Shown one piece after another: positions 50,092 through 59,203 of a stretch of 64,000 nucleotides of DNA; the stretch's first letter is position 1, and each line of letters starts with the position of its first letter. This stretch comes from an uncultured Sphaerochaeta sp. (GTDB lineage: Bacteria; Spirochaetota; Spirochaetia; Sphaerochaetales; Sphaerochaetaceae), in the NCBI RefSeq assembly GCF_963677075.1, contig NZ_OY781873.1, forward strand, positions 3,001,715 to 3,065,714, written 5' to 3'. The notes beneath the pieces are model-generated. The model ran no database searches, was not told where the DNA came from, and saw only the letters and a list, made by a program, of their open reading frames with translations. A program made the translations under genes and the position numbers.

Positions 50092-52629
50092 TTAGTCCTT
50101 CGCACGTTTAGCGCGGATAATCGCTACAGCCTCATCCATCGTCAAAGCACCGGCCTTCTCTTCATCCTTCTTGTACTCATTGGGTAGGGCAATATTTTGT
50201 TTGCCGAAGCGAAGGTAGAAGCCGTAGCGTCCAGTAGCAAGTGCTACTGGCTCTTGTTCGAATTGGCCAAGTTCCTTGATCACGGATGCCTTGGCACTCC
50301 CTCTTCCTGCTTTTCCCCCACTACCCTTCTCAGGTTCCTTGCTGAGTAATTCAAGGGCCTCTTCAAGAGTTATGGAAAAGAGCTGTTGGTCTTTATCCAA
50401 CCGATTGAGTTTTCTTGTCTTCTTATCGCAGGAGATGTACGGACCATACTTTCCTTTCTGGGCAAGCACCTCATTTCCCTTCTCATCTTTACCCAGTACG
50501 CGGGGAAGTGCAAGGTATCTGCTTGCTATCTCCAGATCTTCACTCTTCTCTGCATCATGAACCCACTTGGGGATGGATGCACGTACCGCACTCTTCCCAT
50601 CGCCTTCCTGCCAGTATGGTCCAAATCTTCCATTCATCAACTTCACCGGCTCACCATGTACCGGGCCTTTTCCGAGCTCGACCGGTACATGCACCTTCTT
50701 ACCCTCAGCAATAAGGTTTTTCACATCCTCATCAGTGGTAGTGCCGGGCAACCATGTGTTGGGAAGTGAGATGAATTGTCCGTCCTTATCCACAACATAG
50801 GGACCATAGGGTCCAATCATGATCGGATTCTCCTCGCTGATCTGAGAGAGACGGAGTGTTTTCGAGACAACCTTATTGTCCAATGCGAGCTGGAGCTTGT
50901 TCTGGTTCGCCAACCCCGTATCTCCAAAGTAGAAGGCATTCAGAAATTTGTTTTTGTCCAATTCCCCAGCAGCGATCTTGTCAAGGTTGTCTTCCATCTT
51001 CGAGGTAAAATCATAGTCGATGAACTGGGGAAAATTGTTTTCCAGAAACTGACACACAGCAAATCCCATGAATGTGGGTACCAGTGCATTGCCCTCTTTC
51101 ATGACATACTTCCTATCCATCAGTGTCTTGATGATTGAGGCATAGGTGGAGGGCCTTCCAATGCCCCGCTTCTCCAGCTCCTGTACCAGGGATGCTTCAG
51201 TGTAACGGGCAGGGCTCTTGGTCTGGTGAGATACCTCTTCAAGTTGCTGCAAGGAACACTCCTCTCCAGCCTTCATTGCAGGCAGGAATGTCTCCTTATT
51301 ATCCAGTGCCGCATCAGGGTCATCAGACCCTTCAACATAGGCTCGGATGAAACCGGGAAAAACAATCTGAGTACCTGATGCTACAAACGTTCCATTCCCT
51401 GCCTTGATGGTTACCGTTGTGGTAGCCTTCTTTGCATCAGCCATCTGGCTTGCAAGGGTTCGCTTCCAGATAAGCTCATAGAGGGCCAGGTCCTTCCCAC
51501 TGAGTGAGGTTTCACTGGGAACTGCGAACCGCTCCCCTGCTGGCCTGATCGCCTCATGGGCTTCCTGGGCTCCAGCGCTCTTTGCAGCGAAATATCTCGG
51601 GGAAGGAGAAAGGTACTCTTTCCCGTAGAGTTGATCCACCAAGGAGCGTGCTGCATTCGTCCCTTCCTGGCTCAGGGAAGGACTATCGGTACGCATATAC
51701 GTTATATAACCATTTTCATACAGCCGTTGTGCGATACGCATCGTCTCAGAAGCACTGATATGCAGCTTCTTGATCGCATCCTGCTGCAAGGTACTGGTTG
51801 TAAAAGGGATGGAGGGACGAGTCACAAACGGCTTCTTCTGGACATCTTCAACAACAAAGGCAGCCGAGGAAAGTTCCTTCACAATAGCCTTTGCTTGCTC
51901 CTCAGTGAGCAATAAGGTGTTTTGCTTTCCCTTGTATTCACCGGTAGTGGAATCAAAGTCCTTACCATTTGCGATTGTCTGACCAGCATAGGCTGTCAGT
52001 TTTGCTTCGAAAGCCTGTTTGGAAACACTCTGCAGTTTTGCCTTCGCATCAAAGTAAGTACTCTGGGAAAAGGCAATCCTGAGTCGTTCCCTGTCAACGG
52101 TCAGGCGCAACCCTACCGACTGCACCCGTCCTGCCGAAAGCCGTTTGTTGGAAAGTTTTTTCCAGAGCGTCGGGCTAAGGGTATACCCGTAGAGACGGTC
52201 AACAACACGTCTGCTCTCCTGTGCCTGGACCAGGTTTTCATCCAAGTCTCTGCCGTGCTCAAGTGCATCGGTAATTGCTTTCTTTGTTATCTCGTGGAAT
52301 ACCATCCTCTGATAAGGCACCTTTGGCTTGAGCACTTCCAATAAATGCCAAGAGATACTTTCCCCCTCCCGGTCCTCATCAGTTGCCAATAAAAGTTTAT
52401 CAACGGACTTCAAGGAGCTCTTGATCTCCTTGATCAAAGCATTTTTACCAGCAACCACCTGATACTCACAGGCGAAACCTTTCTCGACATCAATTGCCAT
52501 CTTGTCCTCGGGAAGGTCACGAATATGCCCTTTACTGGCAACGACTTTGCAGTTCGAGGGAAGAAATTTTGAGATGGTTCTGGCCTTGGTTGGCGACTCG
52601 ACGATTATCAGTGTGTTGGCATTATCCAT
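50092..52629 (-). CDS. topA: DNA topoisomerase I
   Basis: Type IA topoisomerase relaxes negative supercoils. The 845-aa protein has a Toprim domain (LIIVESPTKARTISKFLP, with DEDREGES) and the active Tyr in GYITYMRTDSPSLS. The C-terminal third carries several Toprim-C repeats (GPYGPYVV, GRFGPYWQ, GKYGPYISC, GRYGFYLRFG) instead of zinc fingers. AGGAG lies 8 bases before the ATG, and a consensus -35 with TATATG lies at 52668-52696. A small hairpin AAGACC/GGTCTT (52644-52658) is in the leader. Confidence 0.96.
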   Translation of the reverse strand: MDNANTLIIVESPTKARTISKFLPSNCKVVASKGHIRDLPEDKMAIDVEKGFACEYQVVAGKNALIKEIKSSLKSVDKLLLATDEDREGESISWHLLEVLKPKVPYQRMVFHEITKKAITDALEHGRDLDENLVQAQESRRVVDRLYGYTLSPTLWKKLSNKRLSAGRVQSVGLRLTVDRERLRIAFSQSTYFDAKAKLQSVSKQAFEAKLTAYAGQTIANGKDFDSTTGEYKGKQNTLLLTEEQAKAIVKELSSAAFVVEDVQKKPFVTRPSIPFTTSTLQQDAIKKLHISASETMRIAQRLYENGYITYMRTDSPSLSQEGTNAARSLVDQLYGKEYLSPSPRYFAAKSAGAQEAHEAIRPAGERFAVPSETSLSGKDLALYELIWKRTLASQMADAKKATTTVTIKAGNGTFVASGTQIVFPGFIRAYVEGSDDPDAALDNKETFLPAMKAGEECSLQQLEEVSHQTKSPARYTEASLVQELEKRGIGRPSTYASIIKTLMDRKYVMKEGNALVPTFMGFAVCQFLENNFPQFIDYDFTSKMEDNLDKIAAGELDKNKFLNAFYFGDTGLANQNKLQLALDNKVVSKTLRLSQISEENPIMIGPYGPYVVDKDGQFISLPNTWLPGTTTDEDVKNLIAEGKKVHVPVELGKGPVHGEPVKLMNGRFGPYWQEGDGKSAVRASIPKWVHDAEKSEDLEIASRYLALPRVLGKDEKGNEVLAQKGKYGPYISCDKKTRKLNRLDKDQQLFSITLEEALELLSKEPEKGSGGKAGRGSAKASVIKELGQFEQEPVALATGRYGFYLRFGKQNIALPNEYKKDEEKAGALTMDEAVAIIRAKRAKD

Positions 52630-52667
52630 GCAATATACTCCTAAAGACCGGTGGTCTTAAGTTAACA

Positions 52668-52696
52668 CATATACTGCCGGCTTCAGCTTTTGTCAA
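52668..52696 (-). promoter_or_regulatory. promoter of topA
   Basis: On the minus strand TTGACA (52696-52691), 17 bases, TATATG (52673-52668). It lies between the end of the upstream gene and topA. Confidence 0.75.
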
Positions 52697-52715
52697 CGCT
52701 TAGTGAAAAAACTTA

Positions 52716-53516
52716 CTATTCCAGGAGCGTGCTTTTAAAGACTCCAGCATCCCCAGGATTAGGGTTTTTGAACAGTCCCCAGGAGGCAATTCCTGATCCT
52801 TCTGTCTCAAAATGGAGTTGCTGTTTCCCATTGCTCGCCAAGAGAAACCGGTACTGCGAAATGGTGGAAAACCTCATCATACCCACCTTGGTCTCCACCT
52901 CAACCAGGATGCGGTCATCGGTGTACTCTACACGCTTCACACTCCAACTTTTCGGCTTGAAGTTTGTGGTGTTAAAGATTTCTGCATTCAATCGGTAGGC
53001 TATCTGAAAGGAACTATCGCCCTCATAGGGGATCTGTTCTCCAATACGATCAGGGGGAACCAATGGATAGAGCTGGCAGGGTTTCTCAAAAAGACCATGG
53101 ATGACATAGGAGCCTTCCTCAAAGCTGACAAGGTAGTCCAACTGCCTGCATTTGCCTTTATTATCTTCCTTTGTTAGGTTCACCCACCTATAGCGGCCTT
53201 CCCACCCGGGTGTTTCTACCTGTAGCCGCTCGACTGCAATCTCTCCTACCCCCTTTTTCCTTGCAGCAATCAGTACTTCATACGGAGTATGGCTGGTAAG
53301 CGGGCGCTCATTGGAACCCAAGACTGCCTTGCTCGCTTGTGTGTGTACCATTGGCTCCTTGTTGAGGTAGAGGTCATAGTACTCAGCACCTTCCACTTCC
53401 TGCCAACTTAGATGTATTTGGTTGGGGTGGAGTGCATCAACCTGAACATCCAAGCCTGCTGCAAATACACATGGTAGGAACGTAGATATAAGGAATATCA
53501 CGTACAGCCGTTTCAT
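52716..53516 (-). CDS. exported protein with fibronectin-III-like N-terminal domain
   Basis: The 266-aa product has a signal peptide (MKRLYVIFLISTFLPCVFA) and then a likely fibronectin type III domain (about 22-100; NQIHLSWQEVEGAEYYDLYLNKEP). The rest is beta-rich and unrecognised. The ATG at 53516 begins a proper signal peptide; an ATG 15 bases upstream is in frame but would fall inside the promoter. No ribosome site is present, and TATAGT ends 6 bases before the ATG, so a leaderless mRNA is likely. It is divergent from the radical SAM gene and appears to share its -35. Confidence 0.75.
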   Translation of the reverse strand: MKRLYVIFLISTFLPCVFAAGLDVQVDALHPNQIHLSWQEVEGAEYYDLYLNKEPMVHTQASKAVLGSNERPLTSHTPYEVLIAARKKGVGEIAVERLQVETPGWEGRYRWVNLTKEDNKGKCRQLDYLVSFEEGSYVIHGLFEKPCQLYPLVPPDRIGEQIPYEGDSSFQIAYRLNAEIFNTTNFKPKSWSVKRVEYTDDRILVEVETKVGMMRFSTISQYRFLLASNGKQQLHFETEGSGIASWGLFKNPNPGDAGVFKSTLLE

Positions 53517-53522
53517 ATCTAC

Positions 53523-53573
53523 ACTATACATCTACTACACCAGCTTGCAAGAGGAGATGGCAATCGCTACTAT
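53523..53573. promoter_or_regulatory. bidirectional promoter with one shared palindromic -35
   Basis: TTGCAA (53545-53550) is its own reverse complement. To the right, 17 bases lead to TACTAT (53568-53573), then 6 bases to the radical SAM ATG. To the left, 16 bases lead to minus-strand TATAGT (53528-53523), then 6 bases to the exported-protein ATG. Both genes would be read from one -35 and both mRNAs would start at or next to the ATG. Confidence 0.7.
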
Positions 53574-53579
53574 CATCAC

Positions 53580-55211
53580 ATGAATATCTCTTTGGTTTCC
53601 TGTTGTCTTGAAGAAGGCAACCTCAGTTATCCTCTCGGTGCACTCTGCATCCAAAGCGCGCTCGAAGCAGCAGATATGAGAGCAGAACACCTGCCCTTTA
53701 CCTTGGCAGATGACCCCTCACAGGCGGCTCTCGATGTTGCAAGAATGCGGCCACAGGTTGTTGGTCTTTCTGTATATCTCTGGAACAGAACCTGGATGGA
53801 CCGCTTCACGGCGGTATTTCGAGCACAGAGCTCTGACCTGGTTATTTTTGCGGGAGGCCCCGAGGCTACCGCCAATCCTTCAAGCTTTGACCTATCCATG
53901 CTCGACTTTCTCATACTAGGAGAGGGAGAAGAAGCGGTTGTGCAGGCAATTTCAGCCATCAAGGAAGGAAAGAAAATTGCAGGGAAGGGAATCGTTACCG
54001 ATCTCAACGAACTCTCCTGGGCTCCTTCTCCTGATCTTTCCGTACTCCCTTCCCCACTCCTCAACCATCATGCGGATTGTTTCCTGAAAGCAGGATCAAG
54101 TGTTCTGTGGGAGATGACACGAGGTTGTCCGTTTCACTGTTCTTTCTGTTTTGAATCCAGGGGACAACGCTCTGTTCGGCATTTTCCACTAGCGCAACTT
54201 GAAGCAGAACTTGATCTGCTTATCGCCAAGCAGGTTGGAGAGGTGTATATTCTCGATCCAACCTTCAATATGGACAAAGAGCGTACCCTTACGATTCTGT
54301 CCATGCTTGCAGAAAAGCAGAGTGACATCCATTTCGTATTCGAGATCAGGGCAGAACTTTTGGACAATGAACTTGCAGATGCCTTTGCAAGAATCAACTG
54401 TGCCTTGCAGATAGGTCTGCAGAGCAGTGACCAAGCAGTACTGAAAACCGCCAACAGGAGATTTGACAGTAAGCTCTTTTCAAAGAAAATCTCTTTTCTC
54501 AATGCACGCGGAATTCCCTTCGGCCTAGACCTCATCATTGGACTTCCCAATGACAATCTCAGGTCATTCATCAAGAGTGTTGATTATGCGGTCTCCTTGA
54601 AACCGAGCAATCTTGATGTATTTCCTCTCTCCCTGCTTCCAGGAACCTTGGTTGCAGAGCAAGCAAAGGAGTTTTCGATCACTCATTTGCACGAAGCCCC
54701 CTATACCATTATTGAGTCTCCCGCGTTCCCTCAGAAAGACATGCAAAAAGCCCTGGTATTGAAGGAATCGCTTGATTTGTTTTTTACCAAGGGACAGGCA
54801 GGCATGTGGCTAACGAAACTCAGCGAGGTGGTCTCCTTGAGCCCTTCCTCGATCCTCTTCTCTTTCTCCTCATTCCTGGAAGCGTATCTGAAGAGAAGTG
54901 GGGAGCAAGCAGATGATATAGATATCTACTTGCTGCAAGAAACGTTTGTCCGCAGCTTCCTCAGAAAGCTTGGCCTTGTTCAGTATGAGGCTGTCATGCT
55001 CTCATTCATTGAGCTGCATCAAGGGATTGCCTTTTTCCATGAGTGCGGAGAGAGTCCAGTCCTGCAACTCTCCTACTCGCTGGATGCTCTCTCTGAATTT
55101 GAACATCTCTCAGCTGATGCATTCCTGAAGCGATATCCTAAAAGGGAAGAAGAAGTCCTTGGAATCACCAGCGATCTGGATGGAAGACTACTTTTTGTAC
55201 CCCTGCAATAG
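53580..55211 (+). CDS. B12-binding radical SAM protein (DUF4080 type)
   Basis: The 543-aa product has a cobalamin-binding N-terminal domain (about 1-135; VVGLSVYLWN, FAGGPEATANP, LGEGEEAV), a radical SAM core with MTRGCPFHCSFCFESRG (the CxxxCxxC motif), GLQSSDQAVL and LIIGLPNDN, and a C-terminal region like DUF4080. Such proteins often methylate unactivated carbons, but the substrate here is unknown. No ribosome site is seen; TACTAT is 6 bases before the ATG. It may be co-expressed with the divergent exported protein. Confidence 0.87.
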   Translation: MNISLVSCCLEEGNLSYPLGALCIQSALEAADMRAEHLPFTLADDPSQAALDVARMRPQVVGLSVYLWNRTWMDRFTAVFRAQSSDLVIFAGGPEATANPSSFDLSMLDFLILGEGEEAVVQAISAIKEGKKIAGKGIVTDLNELSWAPSPDLSVLPSPLLNHHADCFLKAGSSVLWEMTRGCPFHCSFCFESRGQRSVRHFPLAQLEAELDLLIAKQVGEVYILDPTFNMDKERTLTILSMLAEKQSDIHFVFEIRAELLDNELADAFARINCALQIGLQSSDQAVLKTANRRFDSKLFSKKISFLNARGIPFGLDLIIGLPNDNLRSFIKSVDYAVSLKPSNLDVFPLSLLPGTLVAEQAKEFSITHLHEAPYTIIESPAFPQKDMQKALVLKESLDLFFTKGQAGMWLTKLSEVVSLSPSSILFSFSSFLEAYLKRSGEQADDIDIYLLQETFVRSFLRKLGLVQYEAVMLSFIELHQGIAFFHECGESPVLQLSYSLDALSEFEHLSADAFLKRYPKREEEVLGITSDLDGRLLFVPLQ

Positions 55212-55272
55212 AACTTACGCTTGAGAAGCGTACAGAAATCCCGTACAGTGAATCAAAAGGAATGAATAACCG

Positions 55273-55992
55273 GTGAAAATCAGAAAACAAACAACCAGGC
55301 TATTGATGGCAGTGATTGCCTCTCTGGTACTGATGAGTAGTTGTACTATAACTGAAAACATATCCTTCAAGCAGACAGGATACCACGCCTCGGCCTATGC
55401 CTTTTCTGTTGAGGATTTTTTCATTGCAGTCCTGGAAGATTTCAGTGAATTTTCTACGGAAAATGAGAACATCTCCCTGATGGACAAGGCAATTGGGGAT
55501 TTTGAAAGAGCTTTGCGCTATAGCCCCACCACCAAAAACGTTGGATTGAAGAAGCTTGATGAGCACTCCTATGAGGGAGTGTTTGAGTTCACCGACTTGA
55601 TGCGTCTGGTAACTGACCTGGGAGCAGGAGAGAATCAGAGCCTCTTGGACATCAATGGGAATTCCATGACCTTCTTCCTATCCATGGACAACTACGAGCA
55701 ACTGGTTCCCGTTATCCCTTTCCTGGCTGACGAAAACTTTGAGGCCTTTGGGCCAGTGTACAACCAAGGTCTCAATGAAACCGACTATCTTGAGATGATC
55801 AGTTTCATGCTTGGAGAGGAAGGCCCTCCTGCAATAGAACGTTCTGTGATTACCCTCAGGGTAAATACCCCGAAGGAAATCACATCGTTCAACAATGGGA
55901 GAAAGGTGTCAGCAAGCGACTATGAATTCAGCTTCCCACTCATCGACTTCCTCTTGCTTGCTGAGCCCATTACATTCACTGTTCGTTGGTAA
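55273..55992 (+). CDS. lipoprotein of unknown function
   Basis: The 239-aa product has a basic start and a lipobox (MKIRKQTTRLLMAVIASL, then VLMSSC with the lipidated Cys at about 24), so it is anchored on the outer side of a membrane. The mature part is mixed and unrecognised. The start is GTG with AAGGAA 10 bases before; a later in-frame Met would leave too short a signal. It ends 3 bases before the convergent ychF stop. Confidence 0.75.
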   Translation: MKIRKQTTRLLMAVIASLVLMSSCTITENISFKQTGYHASAYAFSVEDFFIAVLEDFSEFSTENENISLMDKAIGDFERALRYSPTTKNVGLKKLDEHSYEGVFEFTDLMRLVTDLGAGENQSLLDINGNSMTFFLSMDNYEQLVPVIPFLADENFEAFGPVYNQGLNETDYLEMISFMLGEEGPPAIERSVITLRVNTPKEITSFNNGRKVSASDYEFSFPLIDFLLLAEPITFTVRW

Positions 55993-55995
55993 TAC

Positions 55996-57102
55996 CTAGA
56001 CATTGAACTTGAAGTGCATGATGTCCCCATCCTGCACCAAGTACTCTTTGCCTTCCATCCTCAGTTTTCCTGCTACCTTGACCTTCTGTTCACTTCCATA
56101 GGTGAAAAGGTCTTCACAGTTATATACCTCGGCCTTGATAAATCCCCGTTCAAAATCTGAGTGGATGACTCCAGCAGCCTGAGGAGCCTTGTATCCTGCT
56201 CGGAAGGTCCATGCCCTATCCTCATCAGAACCTGCGGTGAAGAAGGTACGTAGGCCAAGAATGTGGTAGGCACTACGGATCAGCTGGTTGAGACCGGATT
56301 CCTGAAGCCCTACAGCTTCGAGAAATTCCTGCTTCTCCTCCTCGGTTTCCAATACAGCAATCTCAGACTCAATCTTTCCACAGATAACCACTACCTCTGA
56401 ACCTTCCCCCTCAGCGACAGCTCTTACCTGCTTCACGAAGGCATTTTCTTCAACAATGCCTTCCTCATCTACGTTGCAGACATAGATGACCGGTTTGAGA
56501 GTGATCAAGTGAAGGTCAGAGACCAGTGCAAGCTCATCCTCATCAAGTTGCAGACTACGAGCGCTCTTTCCCTGCTCAAGACAATCCTTAAGGCGAGAGA
56601 GTACAGGAAGAGATTTCTCCATCTCTTTCTGTGCTTCTTTGCTCAGTCGATTCAGCTTGTTTTGTTTAGCCCATCGGTTTGTCACCGTGTCGAGGTCAGC
56701 AAGAGCCAACTCAATGTTGATGGTCTCGATATCCCCAAGTGGATCGATCTTATTATTGACATGAACGATATCGCTGTTTTCAAAGCAGCGAACCACGTGC
56801 GCGATTACCCCTACTTCCCTGATTGAGGCGAGAAACCGGTTACCCAGCCCTTCTCCCTTGCTTGCACCTGCTACCAACCCTGCAATATCGACAAATTCGA
56901 ATGTTGCAGGAATAACCCGCTCTGGCGGAATCAAGGTGGCAATCTTGTCCAGCCGCTTATCAGGAACGGAAACGATTCCCACGTTGGGATCGATGGTACA
57001 GAACGGATAATTCGCTACTTCGGCAGGAGCTGCCGTAAGTGCTGAGAATATAGTAGATTTTCCTACGTTGGGGAGCCCAACTATGCCGCAATTAACACCC
57101 AT
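55996..57102 (-). CDS. ychF: ribosome-binding ATPase YchF
   Basis: YchF is an Obg-family P-loop protein that hydrolyses ATP and binds ribosomes. The 368-aa protein has GLPNVGKSTIFSALT, DIAGLVAGASKGEGLGNRFLA, and a nucleotide motif reading NVDE where GTPases have NKxD, consistent with ATP preference. The C-terminal TGS domain is complete (KAPQAAGVIHSDFERGFIKAEVY). GAGGTG precedes the ATG. It is divergent from hflX. Confidence 0.96.
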   Translation of the reverse strand: MGVNCGIVGLPNVGKSTIFSALTAAPAEVANYPFCTIDPNVGIVSVPDKRLDKIATLIPPERVIPATFEFVDIAGLVAGASKGEGLGNRFLASIREVGVIAHVVRCFENSDIVHVNNKIDPLGDIETINIELALADLDTVTNRWAKQNKLNRLSKEAQKEMEKSLPVLSRLKDCLEQGKSARSLQLDEDELALVSDLHLITLKPVIYVCNVDEEGIVEENAFVKQVRAVAEGEGSEVVVICGKIESEIAVLETEEEKQEFLEAVGLQESGLNQLIRSAYHILGLRTFFTAGSDEDRAWTFRAGYKAPQAAGVIHSDFERGFIKAEVYNCEDLFTYGSEQKVKVAGKLRMEGKEYLVQDGDIMHFKFNV

Positions 57103-57142
57103 GATTCACCTCATTATCGGCTCAATGTGAGCCAGCTAACGA

Positions 57143-57184
57143 AGTGTATCACATATTGACTTGCTCGTTAACCAGCCCTATAGT
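57143..57184. promoter_or_regulatory. overlapping divergent promoters of ychF and hflX
   Basis: For hflX: TTGACT (57156-57161), 17 bases, TATAGT (57179-57184), 8 bases, ATG. For ychF on the minus strand: TTAACG (57171-57166), 17 bases, TACACT (57148-57143). The two overlap, so polymerase cannot hold both at once. Confidence 0.65.
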
Positions 57185-57192
57185 CAACACCA

Positions 57193-58503
57193 ATGGGTAG
57201 TACACATACAGAAGACACTGAAAAGAATATTTCCAGCCACGACATACAAGATGAACGACAGAGAGCACTGCTCTTGGTCCTTGTAAACAGTGAAGACACA
57301 CCACAAACCACGCAAAACCGTGCACAGGAACTGGAGGCCTTGGTAGACACCATGGGTCCAATTACCATTCATACTGAGCATATCCCGCTCAGGAAGGTGC
57401 ACAGTGCAACCATGATCGGAAGCGGTAAGGTAGAACAGATCAAGGCCCTGATAGAAGAAAAAGAGCCTGACCTGATCGTGTTCGACTGCCCGATCAGTCC
57501 TCGCGTGCAGCGCAACCTGGAGAGCATTCTCTCCATCTGTGTGATAGACCGCGATGAAGTCATCCTTCAGATCTTTGCTGACAGAGCGGCAACCAAGGAA
57601 GCAGTACTGCAAGTTGAACTCGCACGACTCGAATATTCGCTGCCCAGACTAACCAGAAGATGGACCAGTCTTGGACGGCAACATGGTGGAGTGAAGGGAA
57701 CCCGCGGAGAGGGTGAAAAACAGCTTGAGCTCGATAGACGGCAGATTCAGGAGAAAATTGTAAGCTTGAAAGCACAACTGGAGAAAGTAGTGCAACAGCG
57801 CAACACCCAACGTAGCCAGAGAATGAATACCAACATTCCAACGGGTGCCATCGTTGGCTACACCAACAGTGGAAAGTCCAGCCTGCTCAATGCCCTTACC
57901 AGTGCAGGCGTCCTTGCAGAGAACAAGCTCTTTGCAACCCTCGATCCCACCACCAGAAAGGTAAAGCTCCCAGGAGGGGAAGAGATTCTGCTCTCCGATA
58001 CTGTCGGATTTGTCAGCGACCTACCCCACCACCTTGTCCAGGCATTCAAGAGCACGCTCGAGGAGGCCCGTTTCGCAGATTTTCTCATCATTGTCTGTGA
58101 TGCTGCTCATCCCAATATGCTTGCTAGCTACACGACCACCGTTGAGGTACTTGAGGATCTTGGCTGCACTGATAAACCAGCAATTGTGTTGGCAAACAAG
58201 ATGGATATGGTACGTGACGCTTTTGCTGTCAGCAGGCTCAAGTCACTCTATCCAGTGGTAATAGAAACATCCATCAAAGAAGGAACCGGTCTCGAATCCC
58301 TGCTTGAGCAGATTACCAAAACCCTTGGAGACCTCTATCCCACGGCAACCTATTTCATCCCCAACTCCCGTCATGACCTGGTTGCACATATCCACCGCCA
58401 TGGACAGGTTGAGTTCATTGACTACCAAGGGGAGGGAATCTTGGTAAGAACGAGAATCCAGCCTCGTTTCCAAGGTCCGCTCAGTGAGTTCCGCAAGTCA
58501 TAA
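57193..58503 (+). CDS. hflX: GTPase HflX
   Basis: HflX is a ribosome-splitting GTPase active in heat shock. The 436-aa protein has the N-terminal HflX domain with LTRRWTSLGRQHGGVKGTRGEGEKQLE, a coiled linker, and the G domain: GYTNSGKSSLLNAL (G1), LDPTTRKV (G2), DTVGFVSDLP (G3) and NKMD (G4). No ribosome site lies before the ATG, and TATAGT is 8 bases upstream, so the mRNA has a leader of at most a few bases. A C-terminal OB-like extension (about 370-436) is present. Confidence 0.95.
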   Translation: MGSTHTEDTEKNISSHDIQDERQRALLLVLVNSEDTPQTTQNRAQELEALVDTMGPITIHTEHIPLRKVHSATMIGSGKVEQIKALIEEKEPDLIVFDCPISPRVQRNLESILSICVIDRDEVILQIFADRAATKEAVLQVELARLEYSLPRLTRRWTSLGRQHGGVKGTRGEGEKQLELDRRQIQEKIVSLKAQLEKVVQQRNTQRSQRMNTNIPTGAIVGYTNSGKSSLLNALTSAGVLAENKLFATLDPTTRKVKLPGGEEILLSDTVGFVSDLPHHLVQAFKSTLEEARFADFLIIVCDAAHPNMLASYTTTVEVLEDLGCTDKPAIVLANKMDMVRDAFAVSRLKSLYPVVIETSIKEGTGLESLLEQITKTLGDLYPTATYFIPNSRHDLVAHIHRHGQVEFIDYQGEGILVRTRIQPRFQGPLSEFRKS

Positions 58504-58506
58504 AAA

Positions 58507-58541
58507 GTGCCACCCAATAGAAGGTGACACCAATTCGATTT
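58507..58541 (+). terminator. weak terminator after hflX
   Basis: GTGCCACC and GGTGACAC form a stem with one internal mismatch, and TTTT follows 7 bases later. It lies between convergent hflX and the outer-membrane protein gene. Confidence 0.4.
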
Positions 58542-58557
58542 TACTGACTTTCTGAAC

Positions 58558-59022
58558 CTAGAGTCTCCAGAGAGCACCCAAAGCTCCGTACCATCCGAAC
58601 ATTTCTCTATCGCCTTGGACAACACGCAAGGCTGGACCTGTTCTCAGATAAAAATCAAGAGGGAGATCACTATTGTCCAGATGATAGGCAATGCCTGCAG
58701 GGATTATGACCGCAAGATTAAAGTCATTCCCTAAGTTCATTGCTACACCACCACCAACGGTGACATCAAAATCGAGTGTATCAATACTGAATTCTGCTAC
58801 TTTATAGTTTGCAGCTGCATCAATGGCAAACGTACTGCCAAATGCATCAAATCCAAGATTTGCTATAACGTCTAGGTCGTCCAGACGGAACTGTCCGCCT
58901 ACGCCGCTGTTGGTTCCCAAGTTCAGTCCTACCGCAAGGTCGGTCTTCGAAGCTCTCTCCGCTGCTGTAGCAGGAAGCAGTACCATAGCCAGTAAAAGTA
59001 CAGCAAGTAATACTTTCTTCAT
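58558..59022 (-). CDS. small exported beta-barrel-like protein
   Basis: The 154-aa product has a signal peptide (MKKVLLAVLLLAMVLLPATA, cleaved before AERA) and a mature part of alternating strands (TDLAVGLNLGTNSGVGGQFR, FDVTVGGGVAMNLG) ending in an aromatic, ALWRL, typical of outer-membrane barrels. AAGGAGAG precedes the ATG. Upstream in-frame sequence that would extend it lies in the promoter region and in the divergent transporter gene and is rejected. TATAGT upstream (minus strand, about 59075-59080) may be its -10. Confidence 0.75.
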   Translation of the reverse strand: MKKVLLAVLLLAMVLLPATAAERASKTDLAVGLNLGTNSGVGGQFRLDDLDVIANLGFDAFGSTFAIDAAANYKVAEFSIDTLDFDVTVGGGVAMNLGNDFNLAVIIPAGIAYHLDNSDLPLDFYLRTGPALRVVQGDREMFGWYGALGALWRL

Positions 59023-59203
59023 ACGCACTCTCCTTCTGTAGGATAAACTCCTACCAATAATTTTGTTATGTAAACTATACCATAAGCAAAATTTCTTGAA
59101 CAGGCAAACATATAGGTGGATCTGGATAAAATCATTAGAGATTGAGCTACTGGTGTTTTTTTTCAAATCTGGGTACCATACATTCAGAGAGGAAGTGTAA
59201 AAA

